From the NCBI RefSeq assembly GCF_021228235.1, contig NZ_JAJQRG010000005.1, positions 186,001 through 250,000 on the forward strand: 64,000 bases of DNA, given 5' to 3'. This document shows positions 13,522 to 21,100 of this stretch, one piece after another. The notes below the pieces were generated by a model, which saw nothing but the letters and a program-made list of their open reading frames with translations, was not told where the DNA came from and made no database searches. Position 1 is the first letter of the stretch. Each line of letters starts with the position of its first letter. The DNA comes from Pseudophaeobacter flagellatus (lineage in GTDB: Bacteria; Pseudomonadota; Alphaproteobacteria; Rhodobacterales; Rhodobacteraceae). The translations under genes were made by a program, and so were the position numbers.

Positions 13522-14802
13522 ATGAGCAAGATCAAGGAACTGCGCGAACGCGCCAAGAAAATCGAAACCGAAGCGCGCTCCATTCTGGACAGCGTGACGG
13601 ACACGACGCCCAAGGCCGAGGCAGAGGCGGCGCATCAGAAATTTGATACCATGATGGATGAGCGCGACGGCGTGGTGGCGCAGGCCGATCGTGAAGAGCG
13701 GGCCTATAAGGCGGCGCAGCAGGAAGAGCAGCGGCGCGAGACCCAGGAACGCGAAGAGCGTGAAGCGCAGCGCCCCGGTCAGGAAGAGCGTCAGCACAGC
13801 CCGGCGCAGGGTGTTGGGGATGAATACCGCGAGGCCTTCCGTCAGTATCTTGCCAATGGGGCGGATATGTCCGAGCTGGACCGCGAGGTGCGCGAGGCTC
13901 TGCGGGCGGGGGCGCAAGAGATCCGGGCGCAAAATACCGGCACCGGGGCGCAGGGCGGCTTTCTGGTGCCCACCACGCTGGCCAATACCATCAATATCGC
14001 CGCTGCCGCCCATGGCCCGATGATGGATGGGACGATTGCGACCGAGATCAATCTGGCCAATGGCGCGCCGTTTGATATGCCCATGGTGGATGACACTGAC
14101 GCGGAAATGGATCCCCATGCCGAGGGCGCTGAAGGTGTGGATGACAACAGCGGCGACATTGTGATCGGCAAGACGCAGCTGCTGGCGCATGTGATGAAGA
14201 CGCCCTGGATCAAATGGTCATTTGAGTTGGCGCAGGATTCCAGCTTTGGCTTTGAGGCGCTGCTGGGTCAGTTGATCGGGGAGCGCATCGGGCGCACCGG
14301 CAACAGGTGGCTGACGGTGGGTGCTGGCGGCAATGAACCGCTTGGCTTTGTCACGGCCGCGCCGGTCGGCCATGCGGCAGCGGCTGCGGCTGTGCTGACC
14401 TTTGATGACATCATCGAGCTGGAGCATTCGGTCGATCCTGCGTATCGCACTGGCCCCAAGGTGCGGTTCCAGATGCATGACCAGTCGGTCAAGGCGCTGC
14501 GCAAGATCAAGGATGCCAATGGCCGCTATCTCTGGTCTGATGGTGACGTGACCAAGGGTGTGACGCCCTCGCTGAATGGCAAGCCTGTGTCGTTCAACCA
14601 GGCGATGGCGCAGATTGGTGCCTCGGCCAAGCCGATCTCCTTTGGCGACTTCTCGCAGTATTATGTGCGCAAGGTGGGCAACCCGCTGATTGGTGTGGCG
14701 CGCGAGAAGTTCTTTCCCAACCTCGGGATTATGGGGGTGCATCGCATTGACGGCGCGCCGGGCCAGACCAAGGCCATCAAGACACTGCAGATGGCGGCCT
14801 GA
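13522..14802 (+). CDS. Major capsid protein, HK97 family, 426 aa
   Basis: Residues 1-115 are an Arg/Glu-rich coiled coil (delta or scaffold domain) that the protease just upstream should remove. The HK97 fold begins near AQGGFLVPTTLANTI and includes the WIKWSFELAQDSSFGFEALL spine helix, GEPLGF-like GGNEPLGFV, and the C-terminal strands with IGVAREKFFPNLGIMGVHRI. Length and order are normal for the family. Confidence 0.95.
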   Translation: MSKIKELRERAKKIETEARSILDSVTDTTPKAEAEAAHQKFDTMMDERDGVVAQADREERAYKAAQQEEQRRETQEREEREAQRPGQEERQHSPAQGVGDEYREAFRQYLANGADMSELDREVREALRAGAQEIRAQNTGTGAQGGFLVPTTLANTINIAAAAHGPMMDGTIATEINLANGAPFDMPMVDDTDAEMDPHAEGAEGVDDNSGDIVIGKTQLLAHVMKTPWIKWSFELAQDSSFGFEALLGQLIGERIGRTGNRWLTVGAGGNEPLGFVTAAPVGHAAAAAAVLTFDDIIELEHSVDPAYRTGPKVRFQMHDQSVKALRKIKDANGRYLWSDGDVTKGVTPSLNGKPVSFNQAMAQIGASAKPISFGDFSQYYVRKVGNPLIGVAREKFFPNLGIMGVHRIDGAPGQTKAIKTLQMAA

Positions 14803-14830
14803 TCTGTCGGCCTGATCTGGCTGTGTCTGG

Positions 14831-14854
14831 GCGGTCCCTTTGGGGGCCGCTTTT
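14831..14854 (+). terminator. Intrinsic terminator after the capsid gene
   Basis: Stem GCGGTCCC (14831-14838) with GGGGCCGC (14843-14850), loop TTTG, followed by TTTT. It stands 28 bases after the capsid stop and would reduce expression of the downstream minor head and tail genes relative to capsid, as is common in phages. Confidence 0.75.
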
Positions 14855-14881
14855 CTGTTCCTCATTCCAAGGGTGGATCCC

Positions 14882-15154
14882 ATGAAAATCAAAATCATTA
14901 CCAGCTGTTCCGGTGTCCGTTGCAGCTATACCGCCAATACCGAGCCGACCGTTGCTGATGATATTGGCCAGGATCTGATCAAGGCAGGCTACGCCGAGCT
15001 GCTTGACGCTGAGGCGCAGCCCGTTGTGGCGGTTTCCGAGCCCACCGAGCCCACCGAGCCCACCGAGCCCACCGAGCCCACCGAGCCCACCGAGCCCACC
15101 GAGCCCACCGAGCCCACCGAGCCCACCGAGCCCACCGAGCCAACCGGGGAGTGA
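14882..15154 (+). CDS. Small head-region protein with 12 EPT repeats, 90 aa
   Basis: ATG at 14882. The first 45 residues (MKIKIITSCSGVRCSYTANT, then DIGQDLIKAGYAELLDAE) resemble the small post-capsid proteins of many siphoviruses, a beta strand plus an LIxAGYAE helix. The C-terminal part is a tandem array of twelve EPT tripeptides ending in GE. The array should form an extended acidic polyproline-like tail exposed on the particle. Decoration or connector role is inferred from position. Confidence 0.75.
   Translation: MKIKIITSCSGVRCSYTANTEPTVADDIGQDLIKAGYAELLDAEAQPVVAVSEPTEPTEPTEPTEPTEPTEPTEPTEPTEPTEPTEPTGE
15038..15145 (+). repeat. Twelve tandem 9-bp repeats (GAGCCCACC)
   Basis: Eleven exact copies of GAGCCCACC and a final GAGCCAACC, in register with codons Glu-Pro-Thr. 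Because the unit is a multiple of three, copy-number change by slippage would lengthen or shorten the tail without a frameshift. The near-perfect DNA identity, including third bases, points to recent expansion. Confidence 0.97.
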
Positions 15155-15158
15155 TCCT

Positions 15159-15737
15159 ATGGCTTTGACGCGGCGTGTTGCACCGGGGCTGCCGCCGGTG
15201 GATCTGGTCCGGTTGCAGGCGCATATGCGGCTGGAGGCGGGGGAAGATGATGACCACCTGCAGCACTGCCTGGATGTGGCGATCGCGCAGTTTGATGGGG
15301 CGGATGGCGAGTTGGGCCGGGCGCTGATGGATCAGACCTGGCGGGAGACCTTCTCGGCAGTGCCGGGGAATGGCCAGGGCGTCGCGCTCACGCTGTTGCC
15401 GGTGCGCGACATCGTGCAGGCCGAGATCCGCGACGCCGCTGGCAACTGGATCGCGGTTGACGGCGTGACGCTTGAAGATCTGGAGGGCGGGCGCAGCGGG
15501 GCGTTTGCGCCGTCCTGGGGCGCGCCGGGTCATCACCGCACTCCGTTGCGGATTGATTATGTGGCGGGCTATGGGGCCGCGCCGGGTGTGGTGCCGCTGC
15601 CGATCTGTCATGCAATCCTGCTGTTTGCGGCGCATCTTTATAAGGCGCGGGAACCTGTGAGTTTTGAGGGCACGCCGGTCGAGGTGCCGCTGTCGATCGC
15701 GCGGCTGGTGGCGCCGTTCAAAAGCTGGTGGCTCTGA
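15159..15737 (+). CDS. Head-tail connector, HK97 gp6-like, 192 aa
   Basis: ATG 15159 directly after the EPT gene. PVDLVRLQAHMRLEAGEDDD, then HLQHCLDVAIAQFDGADGEL, is the typical N-terminal helical bundle of gp6/gp15-type connectors (DVKAHLRV...DDALI pattern). The C-terminal VPLPICHAILLFAAHLYKAR, then SIARLVAPFKSWWL, is also characteristic (PxxIrqAilllaahlYenRe...LLapyR). It joins the portal to the tail. Confidence 0.9.
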   Translation: MALTRRVAPGLPPVDLVRLQAHMRLEAGEDDDHLQHCLDVAIAQFDGADGELGRALMDQTWRETFSAVPGNGQGVALTLLPVRDIVQAEIRDAAGNWIAVDGVTLEDLEGGRSGAFAPSWGAPGHHRTPLRIDYVAGYGAAPGVVPLPICHAILLFAAHLYKAREPVSFEGTPVEVPLSIARLVAPFKSWWL

Positions 15738-16075
15738 TGCGGATTGCTGAGCGGGATCGGCGGATCACCATTCTGCAGGCTTCATTTGAGGAAAACGACG
15801 CCGGGGAAATGGTGGCAACGGGATGGGCAGCATATGCGCGCCCCTGGGCCAGCTATGCGCCTGTGTCCGATGGCGAGCGCCTTCGGGCGGCGGCGGTGGA
15901 GCAGAAATCAGACGCCCGGTTTGTGCTGTCCTGGTCGGCGCGGCTTGCGGTGATCACCGGTGCCTTTCGGCTGCGCTTTGACGGGGATGATTGGCGGATC
16001 ACTGGGATCAAGGAATTGGGCTTTCGTAATGAGCTGGAAATCAGCGCCTGGCGGATCAAGAAAGCAGGGGGCTGA
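15737..16075 (+). CDS. Phage head closure protein, SPP1 gp16-like, 112 aa
   Basis: Starts at ATG 15737 overlapping the previous stop (TGATG). The order RIAERDRRITILQ, then GEMVATGWAAYARPWASYAP, then RFVLSWSARLAVITGAFRLR and DDWRITGIKELGFRNELEIS matches head-tail adaptor/stopper proteins (phage_H_T_join). It closes the connector after packaging. Confidence 0.9.
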   Translation: MRIAERDRRITILQASFEENDAGEMVATGWAAYARPWASYAPVSDGERLRAAAVEQKSDARFVLSWSARLAVITGAFRLRFDGDDWRITGIKELGFRNELEISAWRIKKAGG

Positions 16076-16076
16076 T

Positions 16077-16562
16077 ATGGTTGCAAAACTGCGCATTGAA
16101 GGGGCGGGGGATATCGAGCGCGCCCTGGTGCAGCTGACGCGGGGCCAGTCGAAAGCCTCGGGGCGGCGGGCGCTGAAGAAGGTGCTGAAACCGGTGGCAC
16201 AAACGGCGGAAGGTATGGCGGGCGGCAAGTTCAAAGTCGCGGTGACCAGCAAGCTGGACAAGGGCCAGAAGCGGGGCGCTCGGGGGGATCAGGGTCGGAG
16301 CCGGGTGGCCATGTATGTGGGGCCGGTGCAGGCGGATGGCAGTCATTCGCCGCATGCCCATCTCTATGAGGATGGCACCGCGCCGCGTTATCAGCACGCC
16401 ACCGGCAAGTTTACCGGCGAGATGCCGGCCAATCCCTTCCTGCGGCCTGCCTGGGATCTCTATGCGCCCAGGATGCTGGAGGCTCTGGGTCTGGAGATCC
16501 GCAAGGATATCGAAAAAACACTGGAGCGGGCACGGCGCAAGGCTTTGAGGGCGGGTAAATGA
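16077..16562 (+). CDS. HK97 gp10-type tail-completion protein, 161 aa
   Basis: Begins MVAKLRIEGAGDIERALVQL with the basic helix ASGRRALKKVLKPVAQTAEG and the HAHLYEDGTAPRYQHATGK and PANPFLRPAWD motifs that define the HK97-gp10 family (neck/tail terminator region). Overlaps the next gene by ATGA. Confidence 0.9.
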   Translation: MVAKLRIEGAGDIERALVQLTRGQSKASGRRALKKVLKPVAQTAEGMAGGKFKVAVTSKLDKGQKRGARGDQGRSRVAMYVGPVQADGSHSPHAHLYEDGTAPRYQHATGKFTGEMPANPFLRPAWDLYAPRMLEALGLEIRKDIEKTLERARRKALRAGK

Positions 16563-16921
16563 GCATGGAGCGCGAGTTGAAAGATCTGCTCAAGACCCTT
16601 GGGCTGCCCGTTGTCTGGGGCCTGTTTGACCGCGATGTGGGCTTTCCCCGGATCAGCCTGCAACGCATTGGCACGGTGTCGGGCTACTCATCGCAGGGCC
16701 GGGCGGATGTGGAAACCGCGCGGGTGCAGGTCAATATCGACGCCAAGTCTTATGGTGAGCTGATCTCGCTTGGGCCTGCCGTGTCACATCTTTTGACAGG
16801 TTATCGCGGCGGGTCGGTGATCCGCTGCAAAGACCTCTCGCGCCGGGACGGATCATCCGAGACCGGCGGGGAAGTGGTCCGGCGTCAAATGCTGGACCTC
16901 CAGGTGCGCTACCGCACCTGA
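16559..16921 (+). CDS. Tail terminator/completion protein (DUF3168-like), 120 aa
   Basis: Small alpha/beta protein: N-terminal helix MERELKDLLKTLGLPVVWGL, strands FPRISLQRIG and ARVQVNIDAKSYGELISLGP, and a C-terminal strand ending LDLQVRYRT. This order is that of DUF3168/gp17-type proteins between gp10 and the tail tube, which cap the tail at the neck. Confidence 0.8.
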   Translation: MSMERELKDLLKTLGLPVVWGLFDRDVGFPRISLQRIGTVSGYSSQGRADVETARVQVNIDAKSYGELISLGPAVSHLLTGYRGGSVIRCKDLSRRDGSSETGGEVVRRQMLDLQVRYRT

Positions 16922-16974
16922 AACATGGCCGGGTAACTGGCTGAATACTCTGACAATCTGAAAGGAATAAGCCA

Positions 16975-17415
16975 ATGGCAGAAAATGTCATTCCGGGCGA
17001 TCTGTGCGATGTGCAGTGGTCCGAAGACGGGGTCGCCTGGGAGGTGATCAAGGGGTGCAAGACAGTCGGCATCCCCGAGGAAAGCCCGGAATACCGGGAT
17101 CGGACCTCGCTGGACAGCCCAGGGCGCAACAAGGAATACGGCGTCGGGCTGACCGACACGGGCGAGCTGACGCTGTCGTGCTTCTACTCGGCTGATCTCT
17201 ATGAGAAGGCGCTGGCCCGCAAGGGCAAGGTGATCTTCTTCAAGGTGGATCTGCCTGCTGTTGAAGGGGAGCAGCTCACCGGGGATGCCTTTGATTACAA
17301 GGCCTTTGTGAACCCGTCGATCCCGTCGGTGGATGTGGATGGTGATCTGATGACCGACCTCAAGCTGCGCCCAACGGGTGTGGTTGGATGGACCAAAGGG
17401 GATCCAGTCGTATGA
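16975..17415 (+). CDS. Major tail tube protein, 146 aa
   Basis: ATG follows AAAGGAA. The protein is beta-rich (GDLCDVQWSEDGVAWEVIKG, then TGELTLSCFYSADLYEKAL and IPSVDVDGDLMTDLKLRPTG), the pattern of the siphovirus tail tube monomers that precede the G/GT chaperones. It polymerises around the tape measure. Ends in a 4-base overlap with the chaperone gene. Confidence 0.88.
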   Translation: MAENVIPGDLCDVQWSEDGVAWEVIKGCKTVGIPEESPEYRDRTSLDSPGRNKEYGVGLTDTGELTLSCFYSADLYEKALARKGKVIFFKVDLPAVEGEQLTGDAFDYKAFVNPSIPSVDVDGDLMTDLKLRPTGVVGWTKGDPVV

Positions 17416-17816
17416 TCCGCAGCGCAACCATGAAGCTGGGCAAAAAGACCCTGAAGCTGAAGTTCTCGACCCGTGCCCTGATCCGCATTGAAGCGGAAAA
17501 CGGCGGGCAGCCTTTTGATACCCTGCTGGATCAGCTGATCACCGGAACGGGGGGCGTCACCCTGATGGCCTCCGCTTTGGCGGCGGGGCTGAATGATGGC
17601 AAGGGCATCGATCAGGATCAGGCGCTGGATCTGATCGACCAGGCGGGCGGGGTGCGCAAGATGCTCCCGCTGGTTGGTGACGCCATTGGTGCCGCCTTTA
17701 ACGTCAAATCCGCAGCTGATGAAGGCGGCGGGGCTGATGACCTCAGTGACCCCAGCGAGGCTGGCGAGGCTGGCGAGGCCGCGCCGGGAAAGGGAAATGC
17801 CGCCGCAGAGGCGTAG
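17412..17816 (+). CDS. Tail assembly chaperone G, 134 aa
   Basis: Counterpart of lambda gpG. Residues 1-95 (KLGKKTLKLKFSTRALIRIE, then TLMASALAAGLNDGKG and DLIDQAGGVRKMLPLVGDAI) match the gene-transfer-agent/siphovirus tail chaperone fold. The tail is Gly/Ala/Glu-rich. Near its 3' end two in-frame slippery heptamers (17786-17798) precede an overlapping -1 frame that continues to 18133, so a G-T fusion is expected. Confidence 0.87.
   Translation: MIRSATMKLGKKTLKLKFSTRALIRIEAENGGQPFDTLLDQLITGTGGVTLMASALAAGLNDGKGIDQDQALDLIDQAGGVRKMLPLVGDAIGAAFNVKSAADEGGGADDLSDPSEAGEAGEAAPGKGNAAAEA
17786..17798 (+). other. Tandem -1 frameshift slippery site (GGGAAAGGGAAAT)
   Basis: In the G frame the bases read CCG-GGA-AAG-GGA-AAT. 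They give two overlapping heptamers of X-XXY-YYZ type in register: G-GGA-AAG at 17786-17792, the same heptamer used by lambda G/GT, and G-GGA-AAT at 17792-17798. A one-base backward slip enters the frame open to 18133. No search for a downstream RNA structure was possible. Confidence 0.85.
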
Positions 17817-18133
17817 ATTGGGAGGCCTTGTTCTCCACGTGGTGCGGGTTGGACCTGCACCACGATGACTTCTGGGATGTCACTCTGCGGGAATACGATC
17901 TGATCACCACCGCCAAGATCAAAGCCAAGGATCAGGAGTTCAAAGCCTGGCGGGTGCTCAATCAGGAGTTGGGCATTCTGGTGCAGTTTGCCTTCCACGA
18001 TCCCAAAAAGATGCCGGACTTCTCCAAGGTGGCTGATCCGGCAAAACCGGCAAAACGGGATGCATCGCAGGATCTGGACAAGCTGCGCGCGGGTCTGATG
18101 GCGCTGCACTTTCAAAGTAAAAAGGGAAAATAG
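17792..18133 (+). CDS. T domain of the G-T tail chaperone (frameshift product)
   Basis: The -1 frame after the slippery site reads ...RRRGVDWEALFSTWCGLDLH then HDDFWDVTLREYDLITTAKI, a WE-x-L...G-L-x-x-x-x-FW-x-x-T-x-x-E pattern typical of tail chaperone T domains. There is no good independent start: the first initiation codon is TTG 17828, inside that motif. It is therefore expected only as the C-terminal part of the G-T fusion, which recruits tail tube protein to the tape measure. It ends one base before the tape-measure ATG. Confidence 0.82.
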   Translation, partial: GKCRRRGVDWEALFSTWCGLDLHHDDFWDVTLREYDLITTAKIKAKDQEFKAWRVLNQELGILVQFAFHDPKKMPDFSKVADPAKPAKRDASQDLDKLRAGLMALHFQSKKGK

Positions 18134-21100
18134 ATGGCCATTATTGGTTCGCTTCGGGGGCTGTTGTCGCTGGAATCCACAGCTTTTGAAAGCGGTGCCA
18201 AGCGTGGCATTGCGGCCATGGGCAACGTCGAGCGGCGCATGGTGCGGCTCGGGAATACGGTTGAACGCCAGGGGCGTCGGCTGGCGCTTGGCCTCACGGT
18301 GCCGATGGTTGGTGCGGCGGCGCTTGCGGTGAAATCCAGCCTCAAGATTGTGGATGCCCAGGCCAAAATGGCGCAGTCGCTTGGGACCACGGTGGCCTCG
18401 ATGCAGGTTCTGGAGCGGGCGGCGGATCTGTCGGGGGTCTCGATCGGCGAGGTTGAGCAGGCCACCATCCAGCTGACCAAACGGCTCAGCCAGGCGGCGG
18501 CGGGCAGTGGCCCTGCGGTGAAGGCGCTGGACCGGCTGCACCTCAGCGCCGAGGCCCTGCAGCGCCTGCCGCTGGATGAACGTCTTGCCCGGATCCAGGG
18601 GGCCATGGCGCAGTTTGTGCCAGAGGCGGAACGCGGCGCGGTGGCCTCGGAATTGTTTGGCAGCCGGGCGGGTTTGATCTTCACCCGCATCGACAGTTCT
18701 GCGCTGCGTCTGGCGACGGATGATGTCACCCGCTTTGGCGTGGCAATTTCTGAGGTAGATGCAGACCAGATCGAACGCACCAATGATGCGCTGTCGCGCA
18801 TGGGTGTTGTCGGTCGCGGTATGGCCAATCAGCTCACGGTGGCGCTGGCGCCGTTTCTGGAAGATCTGAGCGACAAGGCGGCCAGCGTGGCGGAGTGGTT
18901 TGCCAATCTGTCCGATGGCAGCAAGGCGCTGATCGCGAAGGGCGCGGCCCTGACGGCCACCCTTGGGCCTTTGGCGCTGGGGTTTGGTCTGGTGCTGAAA
19001 CTGGCGATCCCTCTGGTTGGGGCGGTTGTTGCGCTGGCGTCTCCGGTTGGATTGGTGGTTGCCGGGTTTAGCGCGCTGGCAGTCGCAAGCACAGTGCTGG
19101 CCGGTGACGTGTCTGGAGCAGTCTCGTTTGCAGAGGCACATGAGATCGCAATGGACAATGTGACCATTGCGATGGGCGATCAGATCCACGCATCGGCGCG
19201 GCTGTCGGATGCCTTGCGTAAAGGTGGGCCAGTTACCCTAGCCACGATCGAAGCAAAGATGGCAGAGGCAGCAGCGCGGCGCACTGTTATTGAGCAGCTT
19301 CAAGCAGAGCGGCGCGAAGCGGTTCTGGCGGCGCTCGGCTATGGCGATCTGCTGGTTGAGTTGCAGGCCGCAAGAGCAGGACTGGATGAACTTGCCAAGC
19401 CTAGCGATAAAGATCTGGTTGAAATGCCCGCGCTCATGGCCGCAGGCTATGAGGCTGCAGAGCGCAATGTTGTCCGGCTTCTTTTGAAGCAAGCAGAAAT
19501 GATCAAACTTGTGCAGGCTGGCAATGTTTTGACTGAGGAAGAAGCGGCAAACAGAAAACAGATCGAGGCAAATATCGCTGAGCTGCAACGGCGCTGGAAT
19601 GAGCTGAATGGCATTACGTCTGAGAATGTCACTCTTACCGATCGCGGCACTGTGGCGGCTGACCAATTGGCGCAGGGGCTTGGTGGGGCGGCGGGACGGG
19701 CGGCGGCTCTGCGCGGCTATCTTTCTGGTCTGCCTGGGGCACTGGCGGGGGCTGAGGCCAATATCGCCGGGCTGAAGGCTGGCATGGCGGTTTTGGCAGG
19801 TGGCGGCGGCGAGGCGGCAGCCAATGTGGCCAAGTATCGCGCCGAGCTGGTCGCGGCCCTGCCGCCTTTGGAAGAGATGCGCGATGGCCAGCGCCGCACT
19901 GTGGAAGAAGGGATCAATCAGCAGGTGCGCCTGTTTGAGGAAAACCAGCGCCTGAGCGGCGAGTACCGGGCGCAGATCAGTGCCCTGAACAAGGTGAGCT
20001 CTGCCGGGGGTGCGGCCAGCAAGAGCGCGCTGGCGGGGTTGCAAAAAGAGATCCGCGACCGGCGCGCTCTGGTGGGGCTGACCGATGAGCAGCGCCGGAA
20101 ACTGGAAGCGGTGCGCGCGGTGCAGCAGAAGCTAGGCCGCGAAGGTGTCGGCATCGGCAAGGCGCAGATCGAGGCGCTGGCGGATCAGGTGATCGAGCTG
20201 GACCGGACAGAGGCGGCGCTGGACCGGGTGCGGGATCAGCAGGAACGCTGGGCGGAAAACATCACCCGCACTGCCTTTGAGGGCGGCAGCCTGACTGACA
20301 CCATCAAGGGCATGCTCAAGGATATCGCCTATCAGTTTGCCCATTCAAAGATCGTGCTGCCGGTGGTGGCCTCTGTCTCGGGGATCCTGGGGCTTGGTGG
20401 CCTGAGCCTTGGTGGCGGCGGCGGTGGCGGCGGCGGTGGTGGCCTAGGTGATGGCCTGGGTGGTGGCGGCGGCGGTGGTCTTGGCAGCTTGTTGAGTGGC
20501 GCAGGCGGGTTGCTCAAACTGACCGGCGCCGGTGGGGCCTTGTCGGGGGTTGGCTCGGGTCTGTTGGGGGTTTTGTCTGGCGGCGGTATTGGCTCCAGCT
20601 TTGCCAATCTCGGCGGGCTACTTTCTGGCGCGTCTGGCGGTTGGGGGGCGCTTGGGGCTGCCCTGCCTGCGCTTGGCATTGTCTTTGGCGGGATTGCCCT
20701 GCTGGCCAAGGGGCTGAGCCGCAAATACGCGGGCAGCGGCATTCGGGGCCACTTTGATACCAATGGCTTCAATGGCTCGCAGTTTGATTTTTACAAGGGC
20801 GGGTTTCTGCGCGGCAACCGGACCAACTACAAAGGCCTGGCTTACGAGTTCGAGGTAGCGCTGGATGACAGCATGGCCGGGCTGACCACCGGACTGGAGA
20901 CCATGGCGGAAACCCTGGGCCTCGGCACCGAGGCGCTGGAAGGATTCTCCGGCGCGGCCTTCACCATCTGGACCCATGGCAAGAGCGCCGAACAGATCCA
21001 GGCGGAGCTGGAAACGCAGATCAAAGCCACGGGCAATTCCATGGCCTCGCTGATCCTGGGCACCAACACATTCAGCCGTGCCGGGGAAAGCGCGCTGGAA

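Noticed and set aside
15038-15145. CRISPR-like array
   Set aside because: Direct 9-bp tandem units without spacers inside a coding frame; no cas genes anywhere in the window.
15003-15158. Proline/serine repeat protein (PSPPSPP) in another frame of the 9-bp array
   Set aside because: The tandem array is open in several frames, but only the EPT frame has an ATG, a typical N-terminal domain and a stop placed just before the next gene.
17618-19189. 523-codon minus-strand frame
   Set aside because: Antisense to the tail chaperone and tape-measure genes; Arg/His-rich shadow without family features.
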